Source: an uncultured Acidimicrobiales bacterium (GTDB lineage Bacteria > Actinomycetota > Acidimicrobiia > Acidimicrobiales > SHLQ01). From it: DNA of 64,000 nucleotides. Below the pieces are notes generated by a model. The model was given only the letters and a program-made list of their open reading frames with translations, made no database searches and was not told the DNA's origin. The stretch spans positions 1 through 64,000 of the forward strand of contig CAKZVC010000016.1 in the NCBI GenBank assembly GCA_937922235.1, written 5' to 3'. Both the position numbers and the translations under genes were made by a program. Below are positions 1 through 8,784 of this stretch, in pieces (within the stretch, counting starts at the first letter, position 1; every line of letters begins with the position of its first letter).

Positions 1-31
1 GGAAAAGGCGAAAAAGGCCGATTACACAGTC

Positions 32-1936
32 ATGGCTGTAAAACCCACTACCGGCGCGGAGGAACACTCAGTCGCGCGCGCCGGTTGGTCGGATCGGCCA
101 TGGGTAGCTCGGAGCATTCGCATTCTCCTGTTTGTCATCCCGATCATGTTTGGCTGGTTAGCGGTCAAGATGACAGCGGGGGTGTTTTGGCGTCCCGAAG
201 GTTTCATCGGCACCGTCGCTTGGGTCGTACAGGCAATCGCGATCGCGTCGGCATCAACGCTTGTGCTGGCACGACTTGCTGAACGTCTGACACCCCTCAC
301 GACGTTGTTCCGTATGACACTCGTCTTTCCCGATGAAGCACCGTCACGATTCGGCGTTGCTCTCCGGTCGGGCACGCTGGCAAAGATCACTCCCGGGGAC
401 CTTCACCTCGGCGACAACCGGAACGATGCTGCCATCCGGGCTATCGAGCTCGTCTCGAGCCTGACGACTCACGATCGACGCACCCGCGGGCACACTGAGC
501 GTGTTCGCGCCTACGCCGAAATGATCGCCGTCGAGATGGGCATGGAGGGCGACGAACTCAACAAACTTCGGTGGGGCGTCCTGCTTCACGACATCGGCAA
601 GTTGTCCGTTCCTGAACCGATCTTGAACAAGCGAGGAAAACCAACAGCCGAAGAGTGGGCCGTTCTAAAGGAACACCCTGCCGCCGGCGCGGCGATCCTC
701 GAACCGCTCGCCGATTGGCTGGGGGATCACGGCCGAGCCGCAGCGGAACACCACGAACGATGGGATGGGAATGGCTATCCGAACAGACTTCGCGGGGAAG
801 AGATCTCGCTTGCCGGTCGCATCTGCGCCGTAGCCGACGCGTTCGACGTGATCACGTCGAAGCGGTCGTACAAAGAGCCAATGGCAGTAGAGGCGGCGCG
901 CAAGGAACTCGTCGAGTGTTCGGGAGCGCAGTTTGATCCGGTGGTCGTGCGATCGTTCTTGCGAACCGGACTCCGGACGCCCCCACTCTTCGGCGGCATC
1001 GGCGGGGTAGTGGAGGCATCGCCTGTTCTTCGTGCTGTTGCGAACGCCACCAGCTCATCGGTAACAGGTGCGGTCGCCGCAGCAGCCATCTCGACAGTCG
1101 CGTTTGTTGGCGGTGGAACTGCACCGTCCCCCGAAGCGCTCGCGTTCGAGCCGGACCCAGTGGTCGAGGTCGTGGTTCCAGCGGAATCGCCAACTTCGAC
1201 TGCATCAGCAGCTCCTGCGACAACAACGGCCCCAACCACAACGGCCCCAACAACCACGACGTCAGAAGCACAGCAAACGACGACAACGACCACGCAAGCG
1301 CCGACAACCACATCGACGACTACGACATCGCTGCCGCCGAAGACGACAACCACCCTGCCACCCACCACCACGCAGCGGGTAACGACGACCACGCGCCCAC
1401 CAACTACGACAACCCGCGCTCCAACCACGACGACCACTCAGCCGCCACGTGCGCCACAACCGCGAGGGAATCGCATCACGATCGTCAATCCCAACGATGT
1501 ACCGTCCCCACTGACGACGGGACGATTGAGCTCACCGACGAACGCATTTGTTTGGACGGAGCGCAACCCGATCGTCACCACTGACGAGATCATTGCGATC
1601 AAGACAAAACAGAATGAAACGATGACCCCAGAGCGGATGTGGAAGGTCATCATCCCCGCCGGAACGCGTGTCTGTGTTTACTTCGTTCACATCGACACGT
1701 CTCAGCCGAACGGGGATCTCAGTGTCACGGTGAACTTCCGGGCACCGGTGCTTGGCGTCACGGGCTGGATCAAGGACCTTGAGGAAACGAATGCCTACGC
1801 ATTCCCGGGCATCAACTACATGTACGACGGTCTCGCTGACCCGGACACGTTCATGATGTCGGGCAACAAACTCACCATCAACAGTCAGTACGTCGATGGC
1901 AACCGCGACCAGACGCGGGTCTTCACCGCCTGCTGA
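32..1936 (+). CDS. Membrane HD-GYP domain protein with Thr-rich stalk and C-terminal domain
   Basis: This 634-residue protein is a likely cyclic-di-GMP phosphodiesterase. Two hydrophobic N-terminal segments (about residues 29-47 and 56-75) are followed by an HD-GYP domain with RGHTERV near 154, LLHDIGK near 186 and HHERWDGNGYP near 240-252, so the metal-binding and GYP motifs are intact. After the domain comes a third hydrophobic stretch (about 345-363), then about 100 residues very rich in Thr and Pro, then a roughly 155-residue C-terminal domain I do not recognise. This order suggests a cytoplasmic enzyme joined to a surface-exposed tail, which is unusual for the family. The start is the first ATG, 31 bases into the window. 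The gene ends 16 bases from a convergent neighbour. Confidence 0.85.
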   Translation: MAVKPTTGAEEHSVARAGWSDRPWVARSIRILLFVIPIMFGWLAVKMTAGVFWRPEGFIGTVAWVVQAIAIASASTLVLARLAERLTPLTTLFRMTLVFPDEAPSRFGVALRSGTLAKITPGDLHLGDNRNDAAIRAIELVSSLTTHDRRTRGHTERVRAYAEMIAVEMGMEGDELNKLRWGVLLHDIGKLSVPEPILNKRGKPTAEEWAVLKEHPAAGAAILEPLADWLGDHGRAAAEHHERWDGNGYPNRLRGEEISLAGRICAVADAFDVITSKRSYKEPMAVEAARKELVECSGAQFDPVVVRSFLRTGLRTPPLFGGIGGVVEASPVLRAVANATSSSVTGAVAAAAISTVAFVGGGTAPSPEALAFEPDPVVEVVVPAESPTSTASAAPATTTAPTTTAPTTTTSEAQQTTTTTTQAPTTTSTTTTSLPPKTTTTLPPTTTQRVTTTTRPPTTTTRAPTTTTTQPPRAPQPRGNRITIVNPNDVPSPLTTGRLSSPTNAFVWTERNPIVTTDEIIAIKTKQNETMTPERMWKVIIPAGTRVCVYFVHIDTSQPNGDLSVTVNFRAPVLGVTGWIKDLEETNAYAFPGINYMYDGLADPDTFMMSGNKLTINSQYVDGNRDQTRVFTAC

Positions 1937-1952
1937 ACAACAACCTGCGCGT

Positions 1953-3167
1953 CTAACGACCTGCGATGTCGGTGCCAGCAAGGAAGCCGTTCGTCCAGGC
2001 ATTCTGAAAGTTGAACCCGCCGGTGACGCCATCAACGTCGATCATCTCGCCGGCGAAATACAGGCCTTCGACTAGCTTGCTCTCCATCGTCTGAAAGTTG
2101 ATCTCGTCTCGAGCGACACCGCCACAGGTGACGAACTCGGCCTTGTTAGTGCTCTTCCCGTCAACCGTGAAGCGACAATTTGCTAGCTGGCCAACGAGCG
2201 CGTTCGACTGCTTCTTTCCGAGTTCGGCCCACGTCGTGGACTCGGCAACAGCAGCGGCCGCGAGCAGGCTGAGCCAGAGCCGTTTCGGAATTTCGTCGAA
2301 CGGGCTGCGGCTCCAAAGCTGGCGCTTGCCTTCACTTTGACGTTTCGCTGAGAGTGCAGCCGCTGGGTCATGGTTCGGGAGCCAGTTCACGGTGATCTCA
2401 AATCGATACTCCCGCTCGGCGAGCTCTCGAGCGCCCCATGCCGAGATTTTCAGAATGCCTGGGCCGCTCAGCCCCCAATGCGTAATGAGCACGGGGCCGT
2501 GGCTCTTCAGCTTGCTCGCATGGATCCGAACCTCGGCGTCAGGAACGGATACACCGGCAAGATCGTCGAGTCGCTGATCATCGATGTTGAACGTGAAGAG
2601 CGATGGGGTAGCGGGCAACAGCTCATGGCCAAAGCTGGCCGCAAGCATTGCCCCCGAAGAACTCCGTGTTCCGCCTGTCGCTAGCAGTACCTTGCGTGCG
2701 GTGTACGACAGTCCCGTGTCGGTCGTGAGTTGAAACACGTCGCCGTCTTTCGCAATCGACGTGACACCCTCGTTCGTGTTGATCTTCACGCCTGCGGCAC
2801 CCGCGGCACCGAGAAGCGCCTTAACGATCGTGTCGGATGTGTTCGATTCGGGGAACATTCGGCCGTCGTCTTCGGTCTTGAGTCGAACGCCGCGAGCACT
2901 GAACCAGTCGACAGTGTCCGATGCCCCGAACCGGTTGAACGGTCCGATCAGCGACTTCTGGCCACGCGGGTAATGACCGCTGAGCTCGCGAGGTTCGAAG
3001 CACGCATGAGTGACGTTGCAGCGACCACCACCGGAGATCTTCACCTTCTGGAGAAGCTGCGACGTCTTCTCGAGAATCAGGACCGACTTGTCGGATGTCT
3101 CTGCAGACGTGATGGCGCTGAAAAACCCGGCGGCACCGCCACCAACGACGATGAGGTCAAAGAACAT
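1953..3167 (-). CDS. HI0933/YhiN-family FAD-dependent oxidoreductase
   Basis: This 404-residue flavoprotein opens with a Rossmann FAD motif (VVGGGAAG, residues 7-14), followed by KVSGGGRCN-like text (KISGGGRCNVTHA) and a C-terminal GGVTGGFNFQNAW-type FAD-binding end. These are hallmarks of the HI0933/YhiN (BaiN) family, and the length is normal for it. Members are cytoplasmic and some reduce unsaturated C=C bonds, but most have no assigned substrate, so only the family is claimed. The gene reads leftward from a divergent region shared with a sensor kinase gene and ends next to the convergent HD-GYP gene. Alternative: an uncharacterised aminoacetone-oxidase-like flavoprotein. Confidence 0.88.
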   Translation of the reverse strand: MFFDLIVVGGGAAGFFSAITSAETSDKSVLILEKTSQLLQKVKISGGGRCNVTHACFEPRELSGHYPRGQKSLIGPFNRFGASDTVDWFSARGVRLKTEDDGRMFPESNTSDTIVKALLGAAGAAGVKINTNEGVTSIAKDGDVFQLTTDTGLSYTARKVLLATGGTRSSSGAMLAASFGHELLPATPSLFTFNIDDQRLDDLAGVSVPDAEVRIHASKLKSHGPVLITHWGLSGPGILKISAWGARELAEREYRFEITVNWLPNHDPAAALSAKRQSEGKRQLWSRSPFDEIPKRLWLSLLAAAAVAESTTWAELGKKQSNALVGQLANCRFTVDGKSTNKAEFVTCGGVARDEINFQTMESKLVEGLYFAGEMIDVDGVTGGFNFQNAWTNGFLAGTDIAGR

Positions 3168-3260
3168 GCTCGATCACTGTACGGCTGTCGCGCTAGCAGC
3201 GTTGAGGGAAAGTGTTTTGATGGCTCAGCATCGACCGTTCCGGCGCGCCATACTCCGTAT

Positions 3261-4382
3261 GTGGCTGAGGAAACTTCGTCTCCGACAAAGACCGAGGACA
3301 ACTCCGAGTTGCTACTGCAGCAGGAGTTCGAACACATGCTCAAGTCTGCGCGAGTCGGAATGAGCATGATCGACGCCGACCTGCGGTACACGTGGGTAAA
3401 CGAAACCTTCGCAGCAATGCTGCGCTTCGAGCCGTCAGAATTGGTCGGCAAGTCGGTGCTCGATGTGACCCATCCCGATGACGTTGGTCTGCATGCTGAA
3501 CTCGCGATGCAGGTCTACAAACGCGAGTTGGACAACTTCACCTTTCGCAAGCGATTTCTTGCCAAAGACGGAACGGTTGTCTCGTGCGACGTTCTCGCCA
3601 CGGCGTCGTTCGATGACGACGGAACCCCTCTTGCAGGTATTGGGTTCCAAATGAACGCGCAAGCCACCGATCCGACCGCCCGGCGGATCGAATCTCTGCA
3701 GCGTGAGGCCGTCGTTGGCCAGTTCACCGCTGCTGGTGTCCACGACATTCGCAACAGCCTCTCCGCCCTCTCGGTTGTTGCGGACACGCTCGCGTCGAGC
3801 AGTACGGTCGATCTCGATCACGCAGCACGGCTCTTGCGATCCGAGCTGGACGCAGCGCTCAGCCTGCTGCAATCGATTTCAACGTTTGCCCGCCCCGATG
3901 TGCCCGCCCAGAATCCAGGCGAAACAGTCGCGAGCCTTGGGACGCTCATCGACCAGGCAACACCGCTTCTTCGGCTCGTCGCAGCCGAGACACGCTTAAC
4001 AATTGATGTAAGCGATGCATCCGCCCGCCCCGGAATTTCGCCCCGGGAATTCCAGCAGGTCATGCTCAACCTCATGCTCAACGCACGCGACGCCGTTGCC
4101 GAGCAGGGAGGATCGATCTCGGTCGTGGCCGGCAAGAGCGCCGACAGCGAGGGAGCGGTCGACATTCGTGTCACCGATGATGGAGTTGGCATGTCGCCAA
4201 CCGACATTGGACACGTCTTCACTCCGTACTTCACGACCAAGGGCGAAAACGGCACGGGGCTCGGGTTGTCGATCTGCCGCGAGATTGTCGAGCGTTACAG
4301 TGGCGAACTCCTGGTCGAGTCAACCGAAGGTGAGGGGTCGCGGTTCACCGTCAGACTTCCGATCACGGCGCTACCTGACTGA
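3261..4382 (+). CDS. PAS-domain sensor histidine kinase
   Basis: About 373 residues. An N-terminal PAS domain (about 20-130) leads into a histidine kinase core with the H-box around His161 (HDIRNSLSALS), N-box NLMLNARDAV near 270, G1 DDGVGM, F-box FTPYFTTK and G2 NGTGLGLSI. There are no membrane segments, so it is probably a cytoplasmic sensor. The open frame extends far upstream, but that part lies opposite the flavoprotein gene and does not look like protein. The GTG at 3261 is the first start outside the opposing gene that keeps the whole PAS domain. No response regulator gene is adjacent, so this is an orphan kinase. The start is inferred, with no clear ribosome binding site. Confidence 0.8.
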   Translation: MAEETSSPTKTEDNSELLLQQEFEHMLKSARVGMSMIDADLRYTWVNETFAAMLRFEPSELVGKSVLDVTHPDDVGLHAELAMQVYKRELDNFTFRKRFLAKDGTVVSCDVLATASFDDDGTPLAGIGFQMNAQATDPTARRIESLQREAVVGQFTAAGVHDIRNSLSALSVVADTLASSSTVDLDHAARLLRSELDAALSLLQSISTFARPDVPAQNPGETVASLGTLIDQATPLLRLVAAETRLTIDVSDASARPGISPREFQQVMLNLMLNARDAVAEQGGSISVVAGKSADSEGAVDIRVTDDGVGMSPTDIGHVFTPYFTTKGENGTGLGLSICREIVERYSGELLVESTEGEGSRFTVRLPITALPD

Positions 4383-4466
4383 ATTCAACAAGAGTGACCT
4401 GGAGTTTGTCGTCCTTGAAGGCCCAGAATTCGCCATCCGGACTGACGTCCGTGCAAAAGTCGTCAC

Positions 4467-5366
4467 ATGGACGAAATGCTCGTAGGTGAAGTCGAGCGAA
4501 TTGTGGTGGGCCTCGGGTGGGGTGACGCCACCGGAATCTCACGCATCGGTGCTGGCGCCTGGTCGACTGCCTACGGGTTTACCAGCAACGAGCTCGACTA
4601 CGTTCTGCGCATCGGCGCACACCTCGACGATTTCCGCCGCGACGAGGCGATGGCCAAGTATGCGACGCCCACACTTCCGATCCCGTCAGTTCACGGAGTA
4701 GGGGAGGCGCCAACGCTCGACGGCATGTTCTATTGCGTCTCGACTCGAGCCCACGGCGAGCCCCTCGAGCTCTGTGGCAGTAGTTGGCCCGACGTGGTTG
4801 AGTCACTAGCCGACGCGCTCGAGGCCATGCGCATGATCACTCCGCCACGCGAAGCAGAAACACAGCGCTGGCACGACCAGCTGCTTGCGGTTGACAGGGG
4901 ACTGCTCGATGTCCGACTGGACGGATGGCGGACGAAGCTTGACCGGTCGAAGGAAGGAGCAGCCGCGTACTCCGTCGGGCTCGCCGAGTTGGAATCGCTT
5001 GCGCTCGACGACGTGCCACTCACGCTGACCCACGGCGACCTGATCAACCGGAACGTTCACGTCGTTGGTTCGACAATCACCGGCATCTTCGATTGGGGAT
5101 GCCAGCGCTGGGGAGACCACCTGTTCGAGCTCGACTGGTTTACGTTCTGGGCGCCGTGGCACCCCGAGCTCGACATCGAGCTCCTTGAAGCTGCACTTGA
5201 ACGCCGCTGGGCAGCCGCCAACTACACGCCTGAGAACGCTGATGCTCGCCATCGAGGAAACCGGCTACAGATAGCCCTCGACCATCTCGCCTACAACGCC
5301 TGGATCGAGGATCACACAGCCATCGCTGATGTTGTGCGACGGATGGAACAGCTCGCACTGCTGTGA
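4467..5366 (+). CDS. Aminoglycoside phosphotransferase (APH)-fold kinase
   Basis: This 299-residue protein has an APH/choline-kinase fold. It shows the Brenner-type catalytic motif LTHGDLINRNVHV (near residues 186-198), the metal-binding IFDWG about 20 residues later, and an N-terminal nucleotide-binding lobe with GAGAWSTAYGF. The family phosphorylates small molecules such as aminoglycosides, macrolides, choline or homoserine. The sequence does not reveal the substrate, and nothing nearby indicates antibiotic resistance. It lies 84 bases after the PAS kinase on the same strand and may be cotranscribed with it. A second, distinct APH-fold gene is at 13487-14254. Confidence 0.85.
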   Translation: MDEMLVGEVERIVVGLGWGDATGISRIGAGAWSTAYGFTSNELDYVLRIGAHLDDFRRDEAMAKYATPTLPIPSVHGVGEAPTLDGMFYCVSTRAHGEPLELCGSSWPDVVESLADALEAMRMITPPREAETQRWHDQLLAVDRGLLDVRLDGWRTKLDRSKEGAAAYSVGLAELESLALDDVPLTLTHGDLINRNVHVVGSTITGIFDWGCQRWGDHLFELDWFTFWAPWHPELDIELLEAALERRWAAANYTPENADARHRGNRLQIALDHLAYNAWIEDHTAIADVVRRMEQLALL

Positions 5367-5381
5367 GGCTGGCAGCTCGCG

Positions 5382-5882
5382 CTAGAAGATCGCGGGGAAG
5401 ACCAACCGCAGCACGACGCGGATTACGAGCCCTATTGCAATGACCAACACGGTTGGTCCGGTGGGTATGTCGAGTCCGGTGCGGATGGCCTTGAACACGA
5501 CCCAGAAGTACCAGAGAATCGACAGCGCGCCGATGACGGGAATGACCACGAGCCATGTCGTCACCGCAGCAAAGCCGGTGACTCGAAGGATCTCGCCAAG
5601 CGTGGATTCGGCCCCAAAGAACTTCGTGCCGATGAAGTGGATCAGCCCCGACCAGATCACCCAGCTGAGGATGGCCGAGAGCGCTCCGGTTAAGAACGAC
5701 TCGCCAAAGCCGGGAGCGTTGTCTCCGCCGATGATCCCACCCGTGAGGCCGCTGCCTAAACCGCCAAGTAGTGCGGCGATCGACACGATGACAGCGGCTT
5801 GCCACGTCGCCGATTCGTCGTGCTCGATTTCTTCGTACGTTGCCGTGTTGCCAGTGAACGCACCGATAAGTCGATCGATCAT
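5382..5882 (-). CDS. Yip1-family integral membrane protein
   Basis: About 166 residues with four or five hydrophobic segments, including glycine-rich stretches such as AALLGGLGSGLTGGIIGG and IVVIPVIGALSILWYFWV. The pattern fits the Yip1 superfamily of small multi-spanning membrane proteins, whose bacterial role is unknown. The frame is open further upstream, but the ATG at 5882 begins a convincing N-terminus (MIDRLIGAFTG), and upstream sequence runs into a strong stem-loop. It converges on the APH-fold gene with a 15-base gap and is divergent from the repeat-protein gene at 6093. Confidence 0.7.
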   Translation of the reverse strand: MIDRLIGAFTGNTATYEEIEHDESATWQAAVIVSIAALLGGLGSGLTGGIIGGDNAPGFGESFLTGALSAILSWVIWSGLIHFIGTKFFGAESTLGEILRVTGFAAVTTWLVVIPVIGALSILWYFWVVFKAIRTGLDIPTGPTVLVIAIGLVIRVVLRLVFPAIF

Positions 5883-5980
5883 GTTTCCCCCCAAGGTCGA
5901 TGCAAGAACCGTAGTGCAGGACTGACCTGTCACACTACGGACATGGCTTTGAAAGCCCGCGAGTCCTACAGCGGGAATGG

Positions 5981-6030
5981 CGAATACCGGTCCAAACCAA
6001 CCGATTCGCGTCACTTTGGACCGGTATTCG
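5981..6030. repeat. Perfect 16-bp-arm inverted repeat
   Basis: CGAATACCGGTCCAAA at 5981-5996 is mirrored exactly by its reverse complement at 6015-6030, leaving an 18-base loop. It lies between the divergent Yip1-like gene and the gene at 6093, and smaller hairpins precede it (GGCTTTgAAAGCC at 5945-5957, CCCGC/GCGGG at 5956-5975). No T-run follows on either strand, so it is not an ordinary intrinsic terminator. It could be an operator, a structured leader or a remnant of a mobile element. Confidence 0.75.
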
Positions 6031-6092
6031 GTCAGGGTCTGGAGGTTCCGTCTGGCGGGGCTGGGTACGTCTGGGGTTAGTGTCGGGTCATC

Positions 6093-7985
6093 ATGCACTT
6101 TTCTAATCCCCTGGCCCCAGGCGCCCGGGCGGCGAAGCCTCTCATTCCCGCAACCGTCTTGTTGGTTGCTCTGGCGTTGATCTTCTCCACTCCGGATCTT
6201 GCGGCCCAAGATTTGGAGCGCATGTGTGGGGGAGAGGTCGCGACGATCATCGGCACTTCAGGCGACGACACCTTGGTTGGCACTGCAGGCATAGATGTGA
6301 TTGCGGGGCTGCAAGGCGACGACGTGATTCGAGGGCTTGGCGGGGACGACGTCCTTTGTGGAGGAACTGGCAATGACGTGATTGAAGGTGGTTTCGGTTT
6401 CGATGTGATCTTTGGTGCCCAAGGCGACGACCGCATTCTTGGGCTGTCGCTGAGCGCTGACGGGGAAGTGCAGCGCAGCGATGTGGCCGGCGGTCGGTAC
6501 TTCGGTGGGGCGGGCAACGATCGCATCGAGGGCACCGATCGGTGGGACCGTATGCAAGGTGGCGTCGGAAACGACGTGCTCATCGGAGCCCGCGGACGTG
6601 ACTGGATTCGTGGTGGCGCCGGAAACGATCTTCTTGACGGCGGCGCTGGGATCGACGACCTTAACGGCCGTGATGGACGAGACACACTCGTCGGTACGAG
6701 CGGCGACGTTCTCGTGGGCGGCGCTGGCCGAGACAGGTGTGCGGTCGGAGCAAACGTTGCCAAGCTGATGCGCTCATGCGGGAAGAACTACTTCGAACCT
6801 CTTGGTGACGGAAGCCTTGGTATCGTCACTGTTGCTCCAGGCGAGCAAGTTCAGATTCGGTCCGTGAACGCAATCTCGGGCGACCTGGCTTTCTTTGGCA
6901 TTCCTAACCAGCGTGCTGTCGAGCTCGCAGTTGCTGATTACGGTCGCATCAAGGGTTACCAAGTCACATCAGATCAAGGCCTCGACAGCCGGTGTACGGG
7001 TGAAGGCGGCCAGAGTGCTGCGATGCAGGTCGTTGCCGATGAGCGGGTGGTTGGTGTTGTTGGAACGTCGTGCTCGCTTGCGGCCCGCACCGCAGCTCCA
7101 ATCATCGGCGCGGGAGGCTTGGTGATGATCTCCGGGTCGAACACGTCGCCGGCGCTCACCTCTGACCTTCGCGGAAACGCCGGACCCGGCAATCACGAGG
7201 GGTACTACCGCACGGCAAATAACGATGTCTCCGAGGGCATCGTCACCGCACAGTTTGTCTTCAACGAGCTCGGTCTCATCACTGCTGCAGCAATCGATAC
7301 CGACGACCCGTACAGCAAGAGTCTCGCCGACGCTTTCGCCAGCACGTTCACCGAGCTCGGCGGCGAAATCACCGCAAGGGTTCGTGTTTCGGAGCAAGAT
7401 TTCAACATGGTTCCTGCGCTCACCGAGATCGCCGGCACTCGTCCGGCCGCCTTGTTTTTCCCCGTCTTCGACCCCACTGGTGAGTTCATTGCTGAACAAG
7501 CGCGTGATGTTGCTGGCCTGGAGAACACTGTGCTGCTCGCGTCTGAGGGACTGAAGTTCGACAACTTTCTCGAGCGTCCACTATCGGAGGGAATGTACTT
7601 CTCCGGGATCGACTTCCGCTTCGACGCCAACGTCAACCAGAGTACGGGTACGTCGGCTGACGACTTTCTCGCCGCCTACGAAGCCAAGCACGGTGAGGCG
7701 CCAGACATTCCGTCATGGGCCCACAAGTACGATGCGACCGCGCTACTGCTGGACGCAATCGACGCTGCCTCGAGGATCGACGACGACGGCAACCTCGCTA
7801 TTGATCGCCAAGGGGTTCGCGACTATCTCGATAGTGTCCGCAGGTACAAAGGGATGTCGGGGACCATCAGCTGCGATGGATTCGGAGACTGTGGCGCGCA
7901 AAGCGTTGCGATAATTCGCCATGACGACAGCCGAGACATTCAAGCTTCACGAGACAACGTGGTCTACTCAAGCTCAAGGAACTAA
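6093..7985 (+). CDS. Secreted protein: calcium-binding repeats joined to a type-1 periplasmic binding protein domain
   Basis: This 630-residue protein has a hydrophobic export segment (about 17-34). Next comes a module of about 180 residues built of GGxGxD-type nonapeptide repeats (for example GGTGND, GGAGND and GGAGRD) that should form a calcium-binding beta-roll. From about residue 240 to the end it resembles the Leu/Ile/Val-type substrate-binding proteins: FGIPNQRAVELAVADY, a GVVGTSCSLAARTAAPII hinge region and late cysteines (ISCDGFGDCGAQ). No ABC permease or ATPase gene is near, so it may be an orphan sensor or a cell-surface binding protein. The repeat module closely matches that of the protein at 16861-18504. 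Confidence 0.82.
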   Translation: MHFSNPLAPGARAAKPLIPATVLLVALALIFSTPDLAAQDLERMCGGEVATIIGTSGDDTLVGTAGIDVIAGLQGDDVIRGLGGDDVLCGGTGNDVIEGGFGFDVIFGAQGDDRILGLSLSADGEVQRSDVAGGRYFGGAGNDRIEGTDRWDRMQGGVGNDVLIGARGRDWIRGGAGNDLLDGGAGIDDLNGRDGRDTLVGTSGDVLVGGAGRDRCAVGANVAKLMRSCGKNYFEPLGDGSLGIVTVAPGEQVQIRSVNAISGDLAFFGIPNQRAVELAVADYGRIKGYQVTSDQGLDSRCTGEGGQSAAMQVVADERVVGVVGTSCSLAARTAAPIIGAGGLVMISGSNTSPALTSDLRGNAGPGNHEGYYRTANNDVSEGIVTAQFVFNELGLITAAAIDTDDPYSKSLADAFASTFTELGGEITARVRVSEQDFNMVPALTEIAGTRPAALFFPVFDPTGEFIAEQARDVAGLENTVLLASEGLKFDNFLERPLSEGMYFSGIDFRFDANVNQSTGTSADDFLAAYEAKHGEAPDIPSWAHKYDATALLLDAIDAASRIDDDGNLAIDRQGVRDYLDSVRRYKGMSGTISCDGFGDCGAQSVAIIRHDDSRDIQASRDNVVYSSSRN

Positions 7986-7991
7986 GCGACC

Positions 7992-8174
7992 GTGAGACTT
8001 GGCCTGAAGAACTTGCTAGCGACGATACGGAAGTTCATTGGCTGGCCGGACAACGGGTTCTCCGACGGGGCGACGCAGGAAGAGATTTTTCGCGTCTCTC
8101 AGCGTCTCGGCCTCCTCATGTTTGTATTGCTGTTCGGCGGCATTGTCGTCTTCATCTATCTGGCGTACGACTGA
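7992..8174 (+). CDS. Small single-pass membrane protein
   Basis: This 60-residue protein starts at GTG 7992, six bases after the stop of the repeat/binding-protein gene, so the two are probably cotranscribed. It has a basic, amphipathic N-terminus and one strong membrane segment at the C-terminus (LMFVLLFGGIVVFIYLAY, about 40-58). No family is recognised. Its tight spacing behind an exported protein suggests an accessory or anchoring role, which is inference only. Confidence 0.6.
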   Translation: MRLGLKNLLATIRKFIGWPDNGFSDGATQEEIFRVSQRLGLLMFVLLFGGIVVFIYLAYD

Positions 8175-8330
8175 CGTTCGCTCAGTCGCTCTTGCGCGTT
8201 AGTCGATCTCCAAGATCAGCAAGCGCTCGAGACATCTATTCGCCAGCCTTTACGCAACTTTACATAACGTATATTTCCGGCGTTCAATGTGATTGCTGGC
8301 CCGTAAGCCTCTCGCATCGTCCTGTCGCTT

Positions 8331-8657
8331 CTATTGGATCAACGCGAGGCTTTGCTGCACGTAGTACTCGAGCTTGGCTTGGTCTAGTTCGTCGAAGCTG
8401 TAGACGCGGATTCGTTTCGAGTTTCCACGGGTCACCAACAGCCCATACTCGTCGTCTTCGATGAGGCTTCCTTTGAGAAAGCCAACATCGACGCCGTCCG
8501 GCATCGTCCGCATATGGCAAACGCCGCCTCGAGCTGTCCCATAGGTGGTGATGCGGTCCTTTCTGGTTTCCGCAATCTCTTCGAAGCCGAGTAACACGTT
8601 GCGCGCACCCAAGAAGAGTTCTTTGAATGGCGACGCCATGTCTAGTTCGTACTGCAT
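8331..8657 (-). CDS. DUF1801-like small protein
   Basis: About 108 residues. The pattern KELFLGARNVLLGFEEIAETRKDRITTY, then CHMRTMPDGVDVGFLKGS and RIRVYSFDELD, resembles the DUF1801 (YdhG-like) fold of small cytoplasmic proteins with no firm function. The start at 8657 is supported by a strong ribosome binding site, AGGAGAG, about six bases upstream of ATG on the coding strand. The frame is open further upstream, but that part would lie in the leader of the divergent AraC gene. A regulator or small-molecule binding role is possible but not shown. Confidence 0.72.
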   Translation of the reverse strand: MQYELDMASPFKELFLGARNVLLGFEEIAETRKDRITTYGTARGGVCHMRTMPDGVDVGFLKGSLIEDDEYGLLVTRGNSKRIRVYSFDELDQAKLEYYVQQSLALIQ

Positions 8658-8784
8658 TGTTGCTCTCCTCTGTGAGGCTCGGTCATCTGACGACTCATGG
8701 GCCCTCAACGTACGACTCGACGAGCGGCACGCACTATCCAAATCTTGCGGTTCCACGCACACACCTGCAGCCGGGCAAAGAAGC

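Noticed and set aside
1200-1450. Tandem-repeat-like DNA in the HD-GYP gene
   Set aside because: It is the coding sequence of a Thr/Pro-rich linker (ACC/ACG/ACA codons), not a separate repeat element; the same holds for the linker at 49370-49600.
2730-3260. N-terminal extension of the PAS kinase frame
   Set aside because: It overlaps the well-supported flavoprotein gene on the other strand and shows no protein-like pattern; the PAS domain is complete from 3261.
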